DNA of 42,685 nt from Trachelipus rathkii (Eukaryota; Arthropoda; Malacostraca; Isopoda; Trachelipodidae), in NCBI GenBank assembly GCA_015478945.1, contig JABUQX010027597.1, positions 1 through 42,685 on the forward strand, written 5' to 3'. This document shows positions 20,685 through 33,100 of the stretch, piece by piece (the first letter of the stretch is position 1; each line of letters opens with the position of its first letter). A model generated the notes under the pieces. The model was not told the origin of the DNA and made no database searches. It saw nothing but the letters and a program-made list of their open reading frames with translations. The position numbers and the translations under genes are program-made.

Positions 20685-21061
20685 TTAATAGTTACGTCGT
20701 CTGTATACTCTTTCCAGACTATCGGCAGCTTTGTTTCTGGAAAATGCTTTGTATACTAGCTTATACCCGATAGTCTCCCTAGAGCTATCTCCTGAAACCC
20801 GCTTGCCTTGGTGGAACTTTGCCTATTCTCTGATATCTGTCGGCGAGAAAATGAAATTTAGGTGTGTCGGGCCGTTTCGTTCTTTTGAGATAATTTTTCA
20901 TAGATAACTGGGTTTGCCGGCTCTGGCTTATCTGTAGCTGATCCTTTATCTTCTAAGGGTTTCAGCCATAGTTTCTTAGAGTAACTATCGTTAATAGTAA
21001 TTGTAAGTATGTATTTGAAAACCGCGTCTATTGATGGATAGAAGCTATATTTATCCAGGCT
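20685..21061 (-). pseudogene. DDE integrase remnant, Polinton/Maverick-like
   Basis: A retroviral-type integrase core inserts element DNA into the genome. On the minus strand, one open piece (21061-20858, no start codon) reads SLDKYSFYPSIDAVFKYILT, then DSYSKKLW (20966-20989), then LKPLEDKG. This matches the family pattern of an Asp block, [FY]KY[IL]LT, D-x-[FY]-S-K-x-x-W and PL..K.G. After a frame change, PTD (Asp at 20835-20837) is followed by a stop and then, 40 residues on, by NKAADSLERVYRR (Glu at 20712-20714). This matches the KA..VERFNR.L block holding the catalytic Glu. The KA-x-x-ER form and SK-x-LW favour Polinton/Maverick integrase over Gypsy. One frameshift and one stop make it dead. 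Family level is confident, element class less so. Confidence 0.65.
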
Positions 21062-21380
21062 CTAGTTGAAATCTAATTATGACACATGTCACTATTCATG
21101 AAGCCATGGATGCTCATGGTTTTCCGGGTACGTTGGAAATGGTGGTTTCTTACTATTGCTTATTGTATGACGTAAATGCCTTCTGTCCCCCTCTTAGAAT
21201 ATTAGCTATTTGAGCATCTTTTTTTCCTGCAATATCAGTTGATATCGTTAATCTTGCGGTAAATCTAGGTGCAAAACCCCCAATTATCTATTAGGTTCCC
21301 GTCAGGTTGAATAATGTTTTATCAATCTAGTCGTCTCTCGCACCTCATTGCCTATGCTCTGATCATGATGTAATTAACGG
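21062..21380. other. Probable upstream part of the integrase remnant, decayed
   Basis: Ordinary-composition sequence continuous with the integrase piece. Minus-strand frames are short, and no zinc-binding HHCC motif could be read. Confidence 0.3.
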
Positions 21381-21835
21381 CTTATAATATATATTTATAT
21401 TAATTATAGTAATGGTAGACCATATATATATATATAACTATATTATATGATATAGTAAATATATATCATTTACTATATATAAGATTAGTATATAATATAA
21501 AAGATAAATAATAACAGAATAAAAAATAGAGAAGATATGGATAAAAATAATAAAATAAAGATTAAAATAAATAATAATATATTTAAATTTAAATAATATA
21601 TTAAATTAAAATTAAAAAAATAAAGAAATAATTAAAATGCAGAAAGAAAAATCACAGTATATTAGTATATTTATATTTTATATATTATGAAAGGTATAAT
21701 ATACAATAAAATACACCGGATATTGGGATATGATATCATATCATTACATCTATATAATATTACTCTATTATTATACTATCATGAGTACTATATATTTAGT
21801 ATAGTTTCTACTATTTATTATATTATTTAGCCTTC
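21381..21835. repeat. TA repeat and A-rich low-complexity block
   Basis: TA-rich flanks with a strongly strand-biased A-rich middle (about 21480-21660: AAATAATAAAATAAAG-like). It separates the integrase remnant from the DNA to its right. Confidence 0.8.
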
Positions 21836-22386
21836 CAGTCCCAAAAAGGTCAATAAATATTGTTTAGGTGAAAAATATAAAAACATTTTATTTACAATGC
21901 TTATTCGGTAATATTTTTACAACAGAGGTAGTATATCTCCTACAGTAATTAAATAATAATAATTACCTTAATTCAAAAAATTGCCTGCGTCGTTTCGATG
22001 TAGGAATCTAGATCTATCTTCCTATTCCTCCTCCGCCGTAAATGAAGAGTCACATTTCCTGTCTAGTCTGGTATTATCTGCAGGAGTATGGTTTTACATC
22101 TTTCAACCGTTCATTTGCTATTCGTTCCATAGGCACGAGTAAAATGACTAAGGTCTATTCGACTTTCTCGCGAGTGCATGCTTAGCGAAGCGTTTGTTAG
22201 AGTAAACATAAAACTTTCCGCTTATAGATAACTGTAAACCAATCGAGTGCGCAAGTGGTTTATGAGTTCCCTCCCAACGGGAGGGTAGTTCGTATCTTGC
22301 TAATTCTGAGGGTGTAGAATTCTTTCGTTCAGTCTTTAGGAACTTGATCTCTATAATAGGATTGCCTTTGGCGCTGGGTTGGGCGG

Positions 22387-22654
22387 TTACTTTGGTAACA
22401 GTCGTGTCTGCCGCTTGTGCGAGATAAAGCCTGAGATGTCGCCGCGAGTTACTGGCGAAAGCCTAACATGCCTATATGTACGGCCGTTCCATTGGTAATG
22501 GGTTTTTTCATTGTTAAGTGTAAAGGAAACCAGAGGGTTAAACGCTTTTGTGATCGCAGCGACCACCCTGTTGATTAACAGATAGACATCCCTTCCTCTA
22601 TCCATGTCTAGGTACGAAATCTGAGTTAGTTCCAATTGGAATCTTGGCTACCCA
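22387..22654 (-). pseudogene. Possible structural protein of a Polinton-like element
   Basis: An 82-codon minus frame (continuing a few codons further up) reads DVYLLINRVVAAITKAF, then VSFTLNNEKTHYQW, then YRHVRLSPVTRGDISGF. The layout of paired N-terminal helices, an [FY]-x-x-N-x-x-x strand and then V.LSP.L...LGF resembles a small protein encoded beside the minor capsid gene in arthropod Polinton-like elements, as I recall the family. It lies 1.4 kb upstream of, and on the same strand as, the integrase remnant. The match is by pattern, not identity, and could be chance. It ends at a TAA and a neighbouring frame stays open for about 100 codons down to 22.2 kb without a motif. Confidence 0.28.
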
Positions 22655-25600
22655 ATCCGAATACAGCTTCCATTGAATGATGCTGAACTTGTCAACCGAA
22701 AATGAAATAAGCGGCTTATATATGAGGGGTTCACAGTGCTAAGGGGGCTAATGCAGGTAGATGTATGCGTATCCCTGCAGAAGCCTTCTTCTAAAAACGT
22801 AAGACAACATGCCACAAATGCTGAGGGTATACCCGGTGACAGACCTGGTACGAATAGCTCACTGACCGTGGACTATCTTGCAACGTAGGTCAGTGCTGTC
22901 CATGGTTCTGTCGTAACACAACCTACTAACCATAATTTGGAAAGGTAGGGAATGATCAATATATCGGGTGTCTAGAGAGGCGGCGTGGGGGTGAGTCATA
23001 CTGCATGGAAATATGAGAGGTGGGGCACGGGCTTATTATTATGTCATTCAGCCCCTTTATACTAGTCTCTACGTCGTTCTCTTCATTCACGCAAAGTACA
23101 CATCGGAATAGGCTTAAGAGTTATGATGGGTGAAGACATGATGTAGGGCGGTATTACGATCTTTCTAGGCGCCTACAGTTTGAGTTTATTTAGCTGCTTC
23201 ACGACGTTTTTATCGTACGCTCGTTATGCGCCGTGCTGGACTGGTTCGTTCCTTGGTACTACCTACAATTAATGATCCTGTGTATTTGATCACTGTATAA
23301 TCCGTGCACGTACAATTTCTGTTTCTTGCTATATATTGTTATGATTGACTAGAGTGGACACAGTTGTATCTTTGTATTCAAATGTCGTAATGTATATTAC
23401 ATTCTTAACCAGTTTCGCGCTAATTCATTTCGCTTTCTTTTGTCTTATTACTTGTGGACTACTTATTGTTTTTGCTCTACGATGTTAATAGTTCCCTGTA
23501 AGGACGCTCAATTAGGAAGTAGCAAGTACGGTCTCGGAAAATACCGATGATTTGTTAATGTCATCCCAATCCTGTAGCCTCTGCTTATTATGAATTAGCT
23601 GCGCGGAAAAATTGATCCCTGTAAACTGCGCGTGGTAATGGCGCATCCCAGGCCTGGTGGATATTTAGGCTTCCTTTTCCATATCCCTTGAGCTAAGTTC
23701 TGAGACCAGCATTCTACATATAGGTTGGTTGACCCTTGTGAAGGGGCGGTTGGATCATGTTACTACAGATCTGGTCGGGCCAACTCGTGTGCCAGGAAGT
23801 ATATACTGCTCTGAAAGTATCATTATAGTTATGCGTTGTCCTTATTCTTACTAATGTAGGTGGCATCAGCTGTTTGTTCTGGAAACCTTTTACAATGTTC
23901 CTTCTTTCTGGTTCAGTAGTGCCCTTTGTGAGACTGCATTTGTTGAATTACCTTCCCGACAATTCCGGAAATCTTATTTTTTGATTTCAAATAATTTTTG
24001 GTAATTTTCTGCCTCCAAAGCTGATATTGACTCGAGGCATTTTTGAAGGTACTCATCACCCCAGTTACATCAGCTGTTAGGAAGCTCGTTAGATCCGAGT
24101 ATTCTTTCAGGTAGTGGTCTGAGGAATATTATTAATTTCAAGTAGAATTATCTCTGTAAGCTTGTTGTATATTGATCGAACGGTTAATGAACTGGATTCG
24201 CCCTGTCTTTCATATCTTTAACTGTGGTGATTTTCCTGTGGTAACAGTTTAGACAACAAAAGGCCACTATCGGAGAAGAGTAGTATTGGATAGTGAAAAC
24301 TCCTCCCCCTGTTTGTACAGTTTCTTATTTCTTTTAAGGGATCTCTCTAATTCGTCTTTTAACTTTAGCGGGTAAGTTTAACGAATGATGTGCTGTGTAC
24401 GATCCGTAACTTTCTCTCTGACCAGTGTTCTATGGTCATGACTCTGTTCTTTCCTGATTATTTAAGCAGATCTCGCAGATACAGTTTACAAATGCAGTGT
24501 TTTGTTTTTGACTGTTTTTTCTCTGTTTTTTCTTTATTAGCTCGCAGAACATCTGTTACGATTTTCAATCGAGTCCGAATATTTTTGATAAGAATTAATT
24601 CATGGAATATAACGTGTTCGTATTTAGTCGGAAGGTAGATATGTATGGTGGCGGGAGTCTTAGCACTCTTGTTATGCGTGTTTTCTTTAGGTGAAGCTCG
24701 CACATTTGATATATAACCGTGGCGGTCCCCGCTATGTTAACCATCTTTACTTTTATACTTTTAGAGGAAACTCTTTCTTTGAGAGAGGTGGATTACATTT
24801 TGACTTTGGCTCACGTCACTGCTTGAATCCCTGATGCCACTTGTCGCGTCTCTGCCCGAAGAAGAATCTTTATATGTACTGGTATGGTCAATTTGAGGGA
24901 TACTCTGACGCATGATGCGTGCTTTGGGGTGAATTAAAAGTAGTTTCTGGGTAAGAGAGAGAGCAGCGGGCGTAGAGATATGGTGTGAGGATGATGAGAA
25001 TAAACTAAATGTTTCGTGCTAACCTCAATAATCTCACCGTTGGTGCCAGTTGAGGTCGTCCAGTATTTTTAATTTATCCTTATTGTCATTATTATGCTTG
25101 TCTCTAACGATTTTTACGATCAGAGATCGCTTTCATGGCGAAATGCATTAAGGGGGGTTTGTTTTATAGGTTCCGTTAAAACTTGACTGAAATACCGCTT
25201 TAATAGGGCTTTAGCACCGATAAATTGGATTTGGTTCCACATGCTCGGCTTTCTTTCCAAATATTCTATATTCCACTTAATAAACTTTTGAGTATGGCAC
25301 AATTGGTTATTTTTCGGCATTCCACGTTGCGAATGCTCCGGCGTAGTGAGACACGTAGCAGTGTGACGGGAACATGTAATTTTGCACGTCCTCCATGATT
25401 GACATCTGTTAGTTCAGTAAGGATTTTAGGAATCTCGATTTCCCTTTTTTACAATATTATTTAGTGGCGTTATCCGGGCGGTTTTCGTAAATGATTCGTT
25501 CATATCGCTTATTTTCAATACTTACTTCTTTCTCGATAATTGCTTACAAAGAGTGATGCACTCGCCAGGGATTCGTTTTTCCACTAGTTTAGTGCTCTTA

Positions 25601-28600
25601 AGTACAGAACTGCGCGAGCGCTTATCTCCTATATTATAATGGGTGGAATTAAGATCACGTTAATTAGATAATCATAGTATGTTTAGCGTTCTGGTCCAAT
25701 CAGGTGTAAATAAGTAGTCACAGCTTGGTGTGTTTTTGTTGGGGTGCCATTCGTTATTTTAAACATTGAAATTAAATTTCATATCAATATTCTATTCGGG
25801 ATTGCGCGAAGAAATTTATGTGCATGAAGTACTTGCTCGCATAAGAATTTACTCTCAAGAGATTGACCAAGCAACGTGCATGTGACATTTTCTAAATGTG
25901 TGAGTATTCTCGGGCCTCATTCATTCAGGGTGCCTGCTGGTGCCGGGGATGTCGCTGATTGTTTCGTGTCGGTGCTTCGCACTAGCATATAAATAAGTGC
26001 CTGTTAGTTTTCGTGTGGTGATTTACTTGCCCGAACATTTCTGGGCGCTTGCACACTCGTGTAATATCACACTCGGCTCTTTGCGAATCTCGGGTCATCA
26101 TACTTCAATTGTTTGTATCTTCCTGTAATAGAATGAAACCGGTACCGGTGTGCGTTTAAGGATGTAATTCACGTGTTTTTTATACTCCGGTCTCCTATCT
26201 CTTTACCTTTCCATGCTTGATTTTTTGTTTTGTGTGGTTCTTTTTTGAAAAGCTTGATAGTAGGAAGTTGTTTCAGGTTTCCTCTTCATCACTGTGGCTT
26301 GGGAGATTGATGACATACCTTTTGTTACCCGATTAAACTGAGTACCGAATGGCTTTACTTTGGCAATGTTTACTGCGAAATGAATGTTTTTCGGCTGCGT
26401 AGGATATGGACATTACATTAAGTAGTATTCTCCTGTATTCATCCAATGACTTCTCCTTCTGGTTGACTGATAACTGCTGCTTGGAACAGGCGAGCCTAAG
26501 TTACCATACGTGTAATAATTCACCCCTTTAACCTCGGCTTCTTAGAGGTAACACATTGTGAATACTCCTACAGCTTGGAAGAGAGTTTCTCTCCCAGCGT
26601 GGTTAGCACATGTCCTTATTTCGAGAATGGAAACGGTTAATGGTTCTGGAGGGGCATCCTGATGGACACTATGTGCTTGTTTGGGTTGGGGTGGGGTGTT
26701 AAAAATTTGATTGTAAGTTGTCTTTCCTGCTACAATGAGATTTGTCGATAACTACTTTCTTACTTCGCTATAGATAGGCTTACAATGAATGTAGGGCTCA
26801 TTTCAGAATATGTATATGCCTTCATTCTAGGGAGATATTATAAGCAGGTGTGCTATTTATATTTCTAAATTCTATTCTTAGGGAAGTTCTGTTTTGACCC
26901 ATAATTCAGGTGCTTTTCTTTTTAAAAGACTCAAGCGCGTCTCATGGGCTGTTGTATTTAATCAGAATTAAATTCTTTTTAATGTTCCATTTCCAACCAA
27001 ATTAGTCTGCTTATACAGCAATTACGTTGTCTATATCTCTCACTCACTCGATTACAATTATGCGATGCCCTTAGAGTTTTATAGTAATCTGATCGGGGAC
27101 TGTTTAACATCGAGTCCAGACTGACATACATTTATTACTTGAAAGTGAAATCTTTTTTATCAGAAGACGGAAGCGACCTTATCCTACAGCCGATGATTGG
27201 CATGTGCGTTACATTCTGAGTAGATTTAACTTCCCTTGTAATACCGGCCTTCAGCCAGCTGGAACATATTTCCCTTTTATATTGAAAACTCTGTTAATTC
27301 CAGCTACGGCTTTTACCCATACAAATGTTACATCACAATCTTTGTAAAGCTTAGTGAATGATGCGAAACAGTTTATTTTAATCCATCCTGCAATACCTGT
27401 TGGTGTTTCTCAGGAGCTTAAAGATAGTGAGATTATTTAGCATATTACATGGGCGTGCGAAATTTCTCTCATAGTAACACATAATCGTTAATTTTTAGGC
27501 GGAACGTACTTAATGGGCGATCTACTTGAATCAGTTGGAGCGACTTCTTTAACTCCAGTGTGTGGAACTTAAGTTGAAATTGACTAGGGCTTACAACCGC
27601 AGTTTGCTTTTGTTAAAAGGTACCACTAATAAGTGGGTGCTGCGAGTACTCCACCAATCTTCCGCAGTAATTTGATCAAATTGTTGGGACCTAATATTTA
27701 TTACGGCAAAGGGTGAAAGGCTCACAATTTGCTGAACAGACACTGAATTGAAAATTATCACTTCTGCTCTTCCTCATAGCCGGCTGCGTCCGTCAAAAGT
27801 AACATTTTTCATTGTGATACGGGTTGGATGACAAAGAGTTATTAGACTTTCCACCTGGTTATCGGAACTAGGTTGGGACATTCCCACATTGATTAATTGG
27901 CCGACTCCTGTCCCCTGTTGAAAGAGGCTGTAGTCAGCGGAGCTCCTGTGAGCAGTATCAGTCTGTAGTTAGGCGGCACATGTGGAGAGGGAACATTAGC
28001 CACCTGTTAAAAGGTTCCTAACATTTCAATTTAAAAGGACTCATTTGGGGTCTTGGCAAAATCGATGGCCATTCACGACGTAGGTCGGATTACGGAACGG
28101 TCTTATAGCACCATCCCCTTTGAGTTCCGATTGTGTTTCTCGGCCTTTCTACGATCTAATGCTCAAACTGTGCAGTGGTAGTGATTCAGGAAACGGGAAT
28201 GTATCACTATCAAAGATTAATCGCTTGAACGAATTCTATAGTTTATATCTTTATGAACTAACGGGCCGAGTCGTTTCTTCCGTCGCTGCTGACGGTCATT
28301 TATAGCGAGCTGTAACGAGTGTGGTCCTCTAAGGGGACTTGAAATTTGGAAAATTTGGGGCATCGGAGCGTGTACACGGTTCCTGTTTTCAAGTCTTGGT
28401 TTTATTATGGAATTATCCAGAGTCGGCGCGTTTGAATCTAGACAGAGTTAGATAGGAGCTGTGTCTTCTAACCCGTTAAACATGTTAACAGGGAGCCTGC
28501 GACTTGGGACGTATTACTTTGGGTGGGATTCATCAGTAGCAGGGGTTTTGTTACAAGCAATAGCGTAGGCATTATATGGGGGTCGGTGAATTGGAGAGAT

Positions 28601-29174
28601 ACTAAAAATAAGAGTAACGAGGTGTGATATTTAACATCACTTCAACCAGATGGGATATACTGCTCAGGGTTGCAGATGCTTGGAGCTGTATCTTGATTAG
28701 TTTCAACTATGAACGTGTAAAGACTGGTATTGATATCTAGTCTGACTTCACCGTGGCATCTAATCGAATGATACGTTAAAATTCAGTTCGGGCCCTTATT
28801 ATATAAGCAATTGCCTTAGGAGATAATCAATAATTGCAAGGTCTATTTGAAATATCCTTAGACGTTTGTTACCCCGATATTCACAATCATACTCGTCCTA
28901 CATTTTAGCTAATGTGGACTCTATGCCGTTTACTTTTTTACAAGGATACTTAAAAATCGCCCTCTTGAAGATCTCGCTAATGTATTCTCTTTAGCTAAAA
29001 ACCAATATCTCCAATCGATTTTAATTATTGTTTCAGTGAAATTCTAAAAATGATGTAATTTTACTCCAAATTAAAAGAATATTTTTATAATAGCGGTTTC
29101 AATGTATGATTTCCTCATTGTTAATTCCCAGTAGTTATAACTGGTGATCCCAGAGTTTTCGAATATTTACTGTT
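22655..29174. other. 6.5 kb without recognisable genes
   Basis: T/G-rich plus strand with short open frames only (the longest are about 82 codons, near 24.39-24.70 kb on both strands). I recognise no protein motif, RNA gene or repeat. If the Polinton-like reading at 20.7-22.65 kb is right, more of that element could be decayed here. Confidence 0.45.
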
Positions 29175-29280
29175 ATTATATATTATATATATATATTATA
29201 ATATCATATATCTATATATTATATATATATATATAATATATATTTATTTATATATTATATATCTATATAGTATTTAATTG
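29175..29280. repeat. TA-rich repeat
   Basis: A short island of TATATA sequence marking a change from T/G-rich DNA on the left to AT-rich DNA with splice-like words on the right. Confidence 0.8.
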
Positions 29281-32200
29281 ATTATAAGACATATGTTTTC
29301 TCCATTTGGTACACATAATGTAAACTTTAAAGTGTACTAGTTAACCTTTACCCGCATTCATGCACCATGGGTTACCTTATGCTTAATAAATATCACACCC
29401 TCCTTAGGGCTAATAATGTAGCGTATAAAACCTTGAACGTCTTAAGGTGAGTGATTTGTGTAGATCTTAGTGTGTGGCAGGTTGATGTGTCTCTCTGTAT
29501 GTGATGTGTAATTACAGTAATTGCGTCTTGTAATGTAATAAGTTAATATATTGTTCGAAATTCTCTATTTCTAATGATAATAAATTTATGGTTTTACAGC
29601 ATAAGGCGAATATTATTATTGGTATTTATTTTATCTATTCAGGTTATTAGTTGGGTATTATATAATATTGCGTTGTGATTATTATTAGGTAGGTCTGCTA
29701 TATTACTTTATATTAGTTTTTCCCTTGTGCTATCTGTTCTGTTTATACATAGTATACTTTGGTTATTACTATTTAATTCATTATTATATTATATATTATA
29801 GTATTATTTTAGTCTTACTAATTTATGTATTTTGCTATTTGTTCTTTTTCGAGTGTTTTACCATCTCGAGTGGTAAGAACTTGTAGTAGACACGAGCGAG
29901 AAGTAATAGTGTACTGAACTAATCATATAACTCTGAGTAATTAGTGTAATGACTTACTTTTCTAGTGAGTATTGATGAATAACTGTGGTCCTGCCGTCTG
30001 TGATCTCGTTGGGAAGTACGTTGCGAGTTTATGGTGGAATTTATGTGCATGTGCTGTTTCTGGAACCTTAATGAAATTAGGCCAGTTCGAGATGCGATCG
30101 CAGTGGATCGAAGACAGAATTAGTTGTTATCTTCGCCTTGGTGCCTTGTAAAAGGGAGTTAACTCGGGTTCAATGACGTTTGTTTATTATTACTTACTCT
30201 TATAGGGATATATAGGTATACGTCAATTATTAGTACTATATTAATATATATATTAATTATTAGTATTTTACTAGTCTATTATTATATATATATCTAATAT
30301 ATGGCGGTATGAGGTGAGTGAGGAGGAGTTAGAGTGAGAGTAATATGTATTTCCACGTCTTTATTTTTCAGTCTAAGGTGAGTTGTTGTAACAAGCCATC
30401 CTCAGAACCACTCGAATATCTCAGCCCCATTTCTTCGATCGCACCTGAAAGCAGTGAACATTTAATCGAAACTTTGATTTCGGATACTAGTTGGGCTGAG
30501 GTGATACGGAGCGAATACTGACTAGCGAGTCTGTAACTTGAAGGTGAATATGAAATGATGAACCTCTATTTCTCTTAATCTCATATCTATGCTAGTAAAT
30601 ATATAGGAGCGTATATCTCTTGCTTATAGTTACAGTCTTCTAGATATCTCAGTTCTCTTAGAGCGTTTAGTTCATAGTTTCATCCTTAGTCCGTTTATTC
30701 CTACATAGTATATTCTTTTTATAGTGATTAGATGTATTTTTTGGTTTTCTGTCTATTCAATACAGTGCGATAATGCTCCAATTTGTGTCAACTCAGTCGA
30801 GTGTCGGAATGCAAATAGTTCCTTGGTTGAAAGAAACGGTGATATACGAGAGCTCGGAAGGTCGTTATTAGCTTCACGGAACTAATTGAAGTGAATTCTG
30901 GATTGATCAGAACTAGAAGCGAGCCTATCAGTGTTACGCGTGAAGATAGCTGCTAATCGAGAGTTCAATCTTTTTTTTTTTTTTTTGTCTCAACATTGAT
31001 ACGAGGAATCAAGGATCGGTATGATTTATTATAATAACCATGCATTTTTCCCTATATTACTCTCTCATAGCTGTTCTCTCTATAACTACAATCTACATTT
31101 TGTTTTTATTAATTTACATACATGTTTTCTTTCCTCTATATACTATGATTCACAGCGCAGGATATCCCATATCAGTTACCTAATATAGATTAAGCAAGAT
31201 CAAATTCATCCAAACTATGTAACGGTTCCTGCGTCACTGCACTTCGTCGTAAATCTGAGCGCGCATCCGCGCATAATATCCAGAGTTTAGCGTGCCATAT
31301 AGGTGGTTGGTTGCATGTAGCGGTGGGTAAACTGATTTCTTCCCGAGTCCTAACGTAAACATCTCCAGGCCACATGCAGTGTTTACCTCAATGTTTCTCA
31401 GAGCTGATGTCTCGCGCGGAGGAGAAAACAAGGAATTATGGTAATGTGCACATCTTATTCTATTAAATTCTTGACCTGGTGATACCTTATGATAATGTGT
31501 TTTTTTTTCTTATTTCTTAGCCTCTTGATACGTTTACGAATCTCATTCATTTATGTTCTTACAAATTATCGCTTCTTTTCTCTCTTTCAACAGAAAAGTC
31601 AAATCTGAGTGGCCTTCAATTTCAATGCAGACTTTAACATCTGGAATAAGTTTCTACAGATACCATTGGTCCAGTGTCATGCTGCCCTCGTTCTCCTTAT
31701 TCTGTATATAGCGAATATCCCCTCTCTTCGGAATGTCTAGTAAGTTACAACTACGAATTATTTCTATTTATTTATCTCTTCTATTCTTGAAATATATTAT
31801 ACTTGACAGCAATCTATTGTTTTACAGTAGTTTAAAGTATTATTACTATCTGTTTTGTTTTCTCTAAGCTCGTTTCACGTCAATTTGTCTGAAGAAAAAG
31901 CCTAAACAGAAAGGGCACCCGGGCCGGATTGTAGATGATTGTGGGCTGTTGCGCGGTGCCATTTACACGTTACGTTATAGTGTTTTCATGACAGATGAGG
32001 AGGAGGAGGTTGAGAATGAAAACAACCTGATCTATAGTCTACATCCTCCATATCAATATATAAGTAAAATCTGTACGATAATCTACTCGTGAAGTGACCG
32101 ACCGTATTCTAGTGCGAGACTAATTTCCGAGGTCTCAAGCAAATTATTATCGTACTTCTGTCAATTATCTCAGCTCAAGAGGAGCAGTAAGACCAGATAA

Positions 32201-33100
32201 AGTTATCAACAGAGAGCGCGCGAGCATCAAATAAACCATGACGGCTCTTATTAAACGTAAGAGCTTGGTTTTTCTCTCTACCGGGTATACAGTTAATATA
32301 GTGTGTCATTTTGTTAAAGTAGCTTTGTCATACACACACGGTGTATACGAACACGGTGACGAGAGAGTGTATCGTGAGAACTAAGAGGATATAATATACT
32401 CGAAGCTCTAGAGCTTGGATTTCTTTTTACTGGATTAGGTATATGGTGAGGCTAATATATCATTGTACATGCATCTAATTAATTACTACTCAATGAAGAA
32501 GATATCTGCGACCAAATATCTAGAGTCTATAGTAATGTTAGTTGTGACTGAATACGTCTATTCTAAGACTTCTTACTCTTATTCAATCATTGGTGACTCA
32601 CAAGGCTCATTGTTATGTAATACCGTATATTTCTCGTTGTGAGATTGTTCATTACCCATACTGTCATAACTCCTGAGGTAATGGTCCCTCGATACTGTTG
32701 AAATGAACCATCGAGGTGGCTGTTAGAACTTTATAAATCAAATGGAGAACAACGATGATAAACATACAGTACATATTAATATCCCTAAACCGCTGACTCA
32801 CTTTTCTATTTACAGACAACTTGGTGATCTATTTTCACATCTCAGAGCGAGAATAACAACAGCGTGGGAACTTCTGTTTCAGGCTCATTTAAGCAGCATT
32901 GCTTTTAGCTTCTATGCTCAGTATGTCTTCTCACAATCTTCCATATCTTGACCACTCCTCTAATAAAGCACTAGACGTAAATATGCACAATCTCTTAAAT
33001 ATCGGGATTCTATTCTTACACACTCGTCCAGAATCTAACAGAAATGAGCTGTGTATCATGAGTCGCGAGCTGGTTCGCTGTCGCCATTAGATGAACTTTA
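29281..33100. other. AT-rich stretch without a recognised gene; several strong splice-site words
   Basis: No protein motif is seen. Plus-strand AAGGTGAGTG (29444), GAGGTGAGTG (30311) and TTTTTCAG-TCTAAG-GTGAGT (30365-30383) match donor and acceptor consensus. TTTCAACAG near 31592 and GTAAGT near 31739 bracket about 147 nt, but no single frame stays open across it. An unpredicted spliced transcript is possible; coding content is not shown. Confidence 0.35.
30971..30986 (+). repeat. T16 homopolymer
   Basis: An isolated run of 16 T in otherwise ordinary sequence. On the minus strand it would be an A16 tail, but I see no retroelement attached to it. Confidence 0.85.

Noticed and set aside
22170..22480. 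About 104-codon minus-strand frame with no start codon
   Set aside because: No recognisable motif, and with this base composition several such frames are expected by chance in a window of this size.
22681..23100. Minus-strand pieces loosely resembling a Polinton minor capsid protein (LFVPGLSPGIPSAFV, LLQGYAYIYLH)
   Set aside because: The spacing between the pieces is far too short for that protein and each match is weak.
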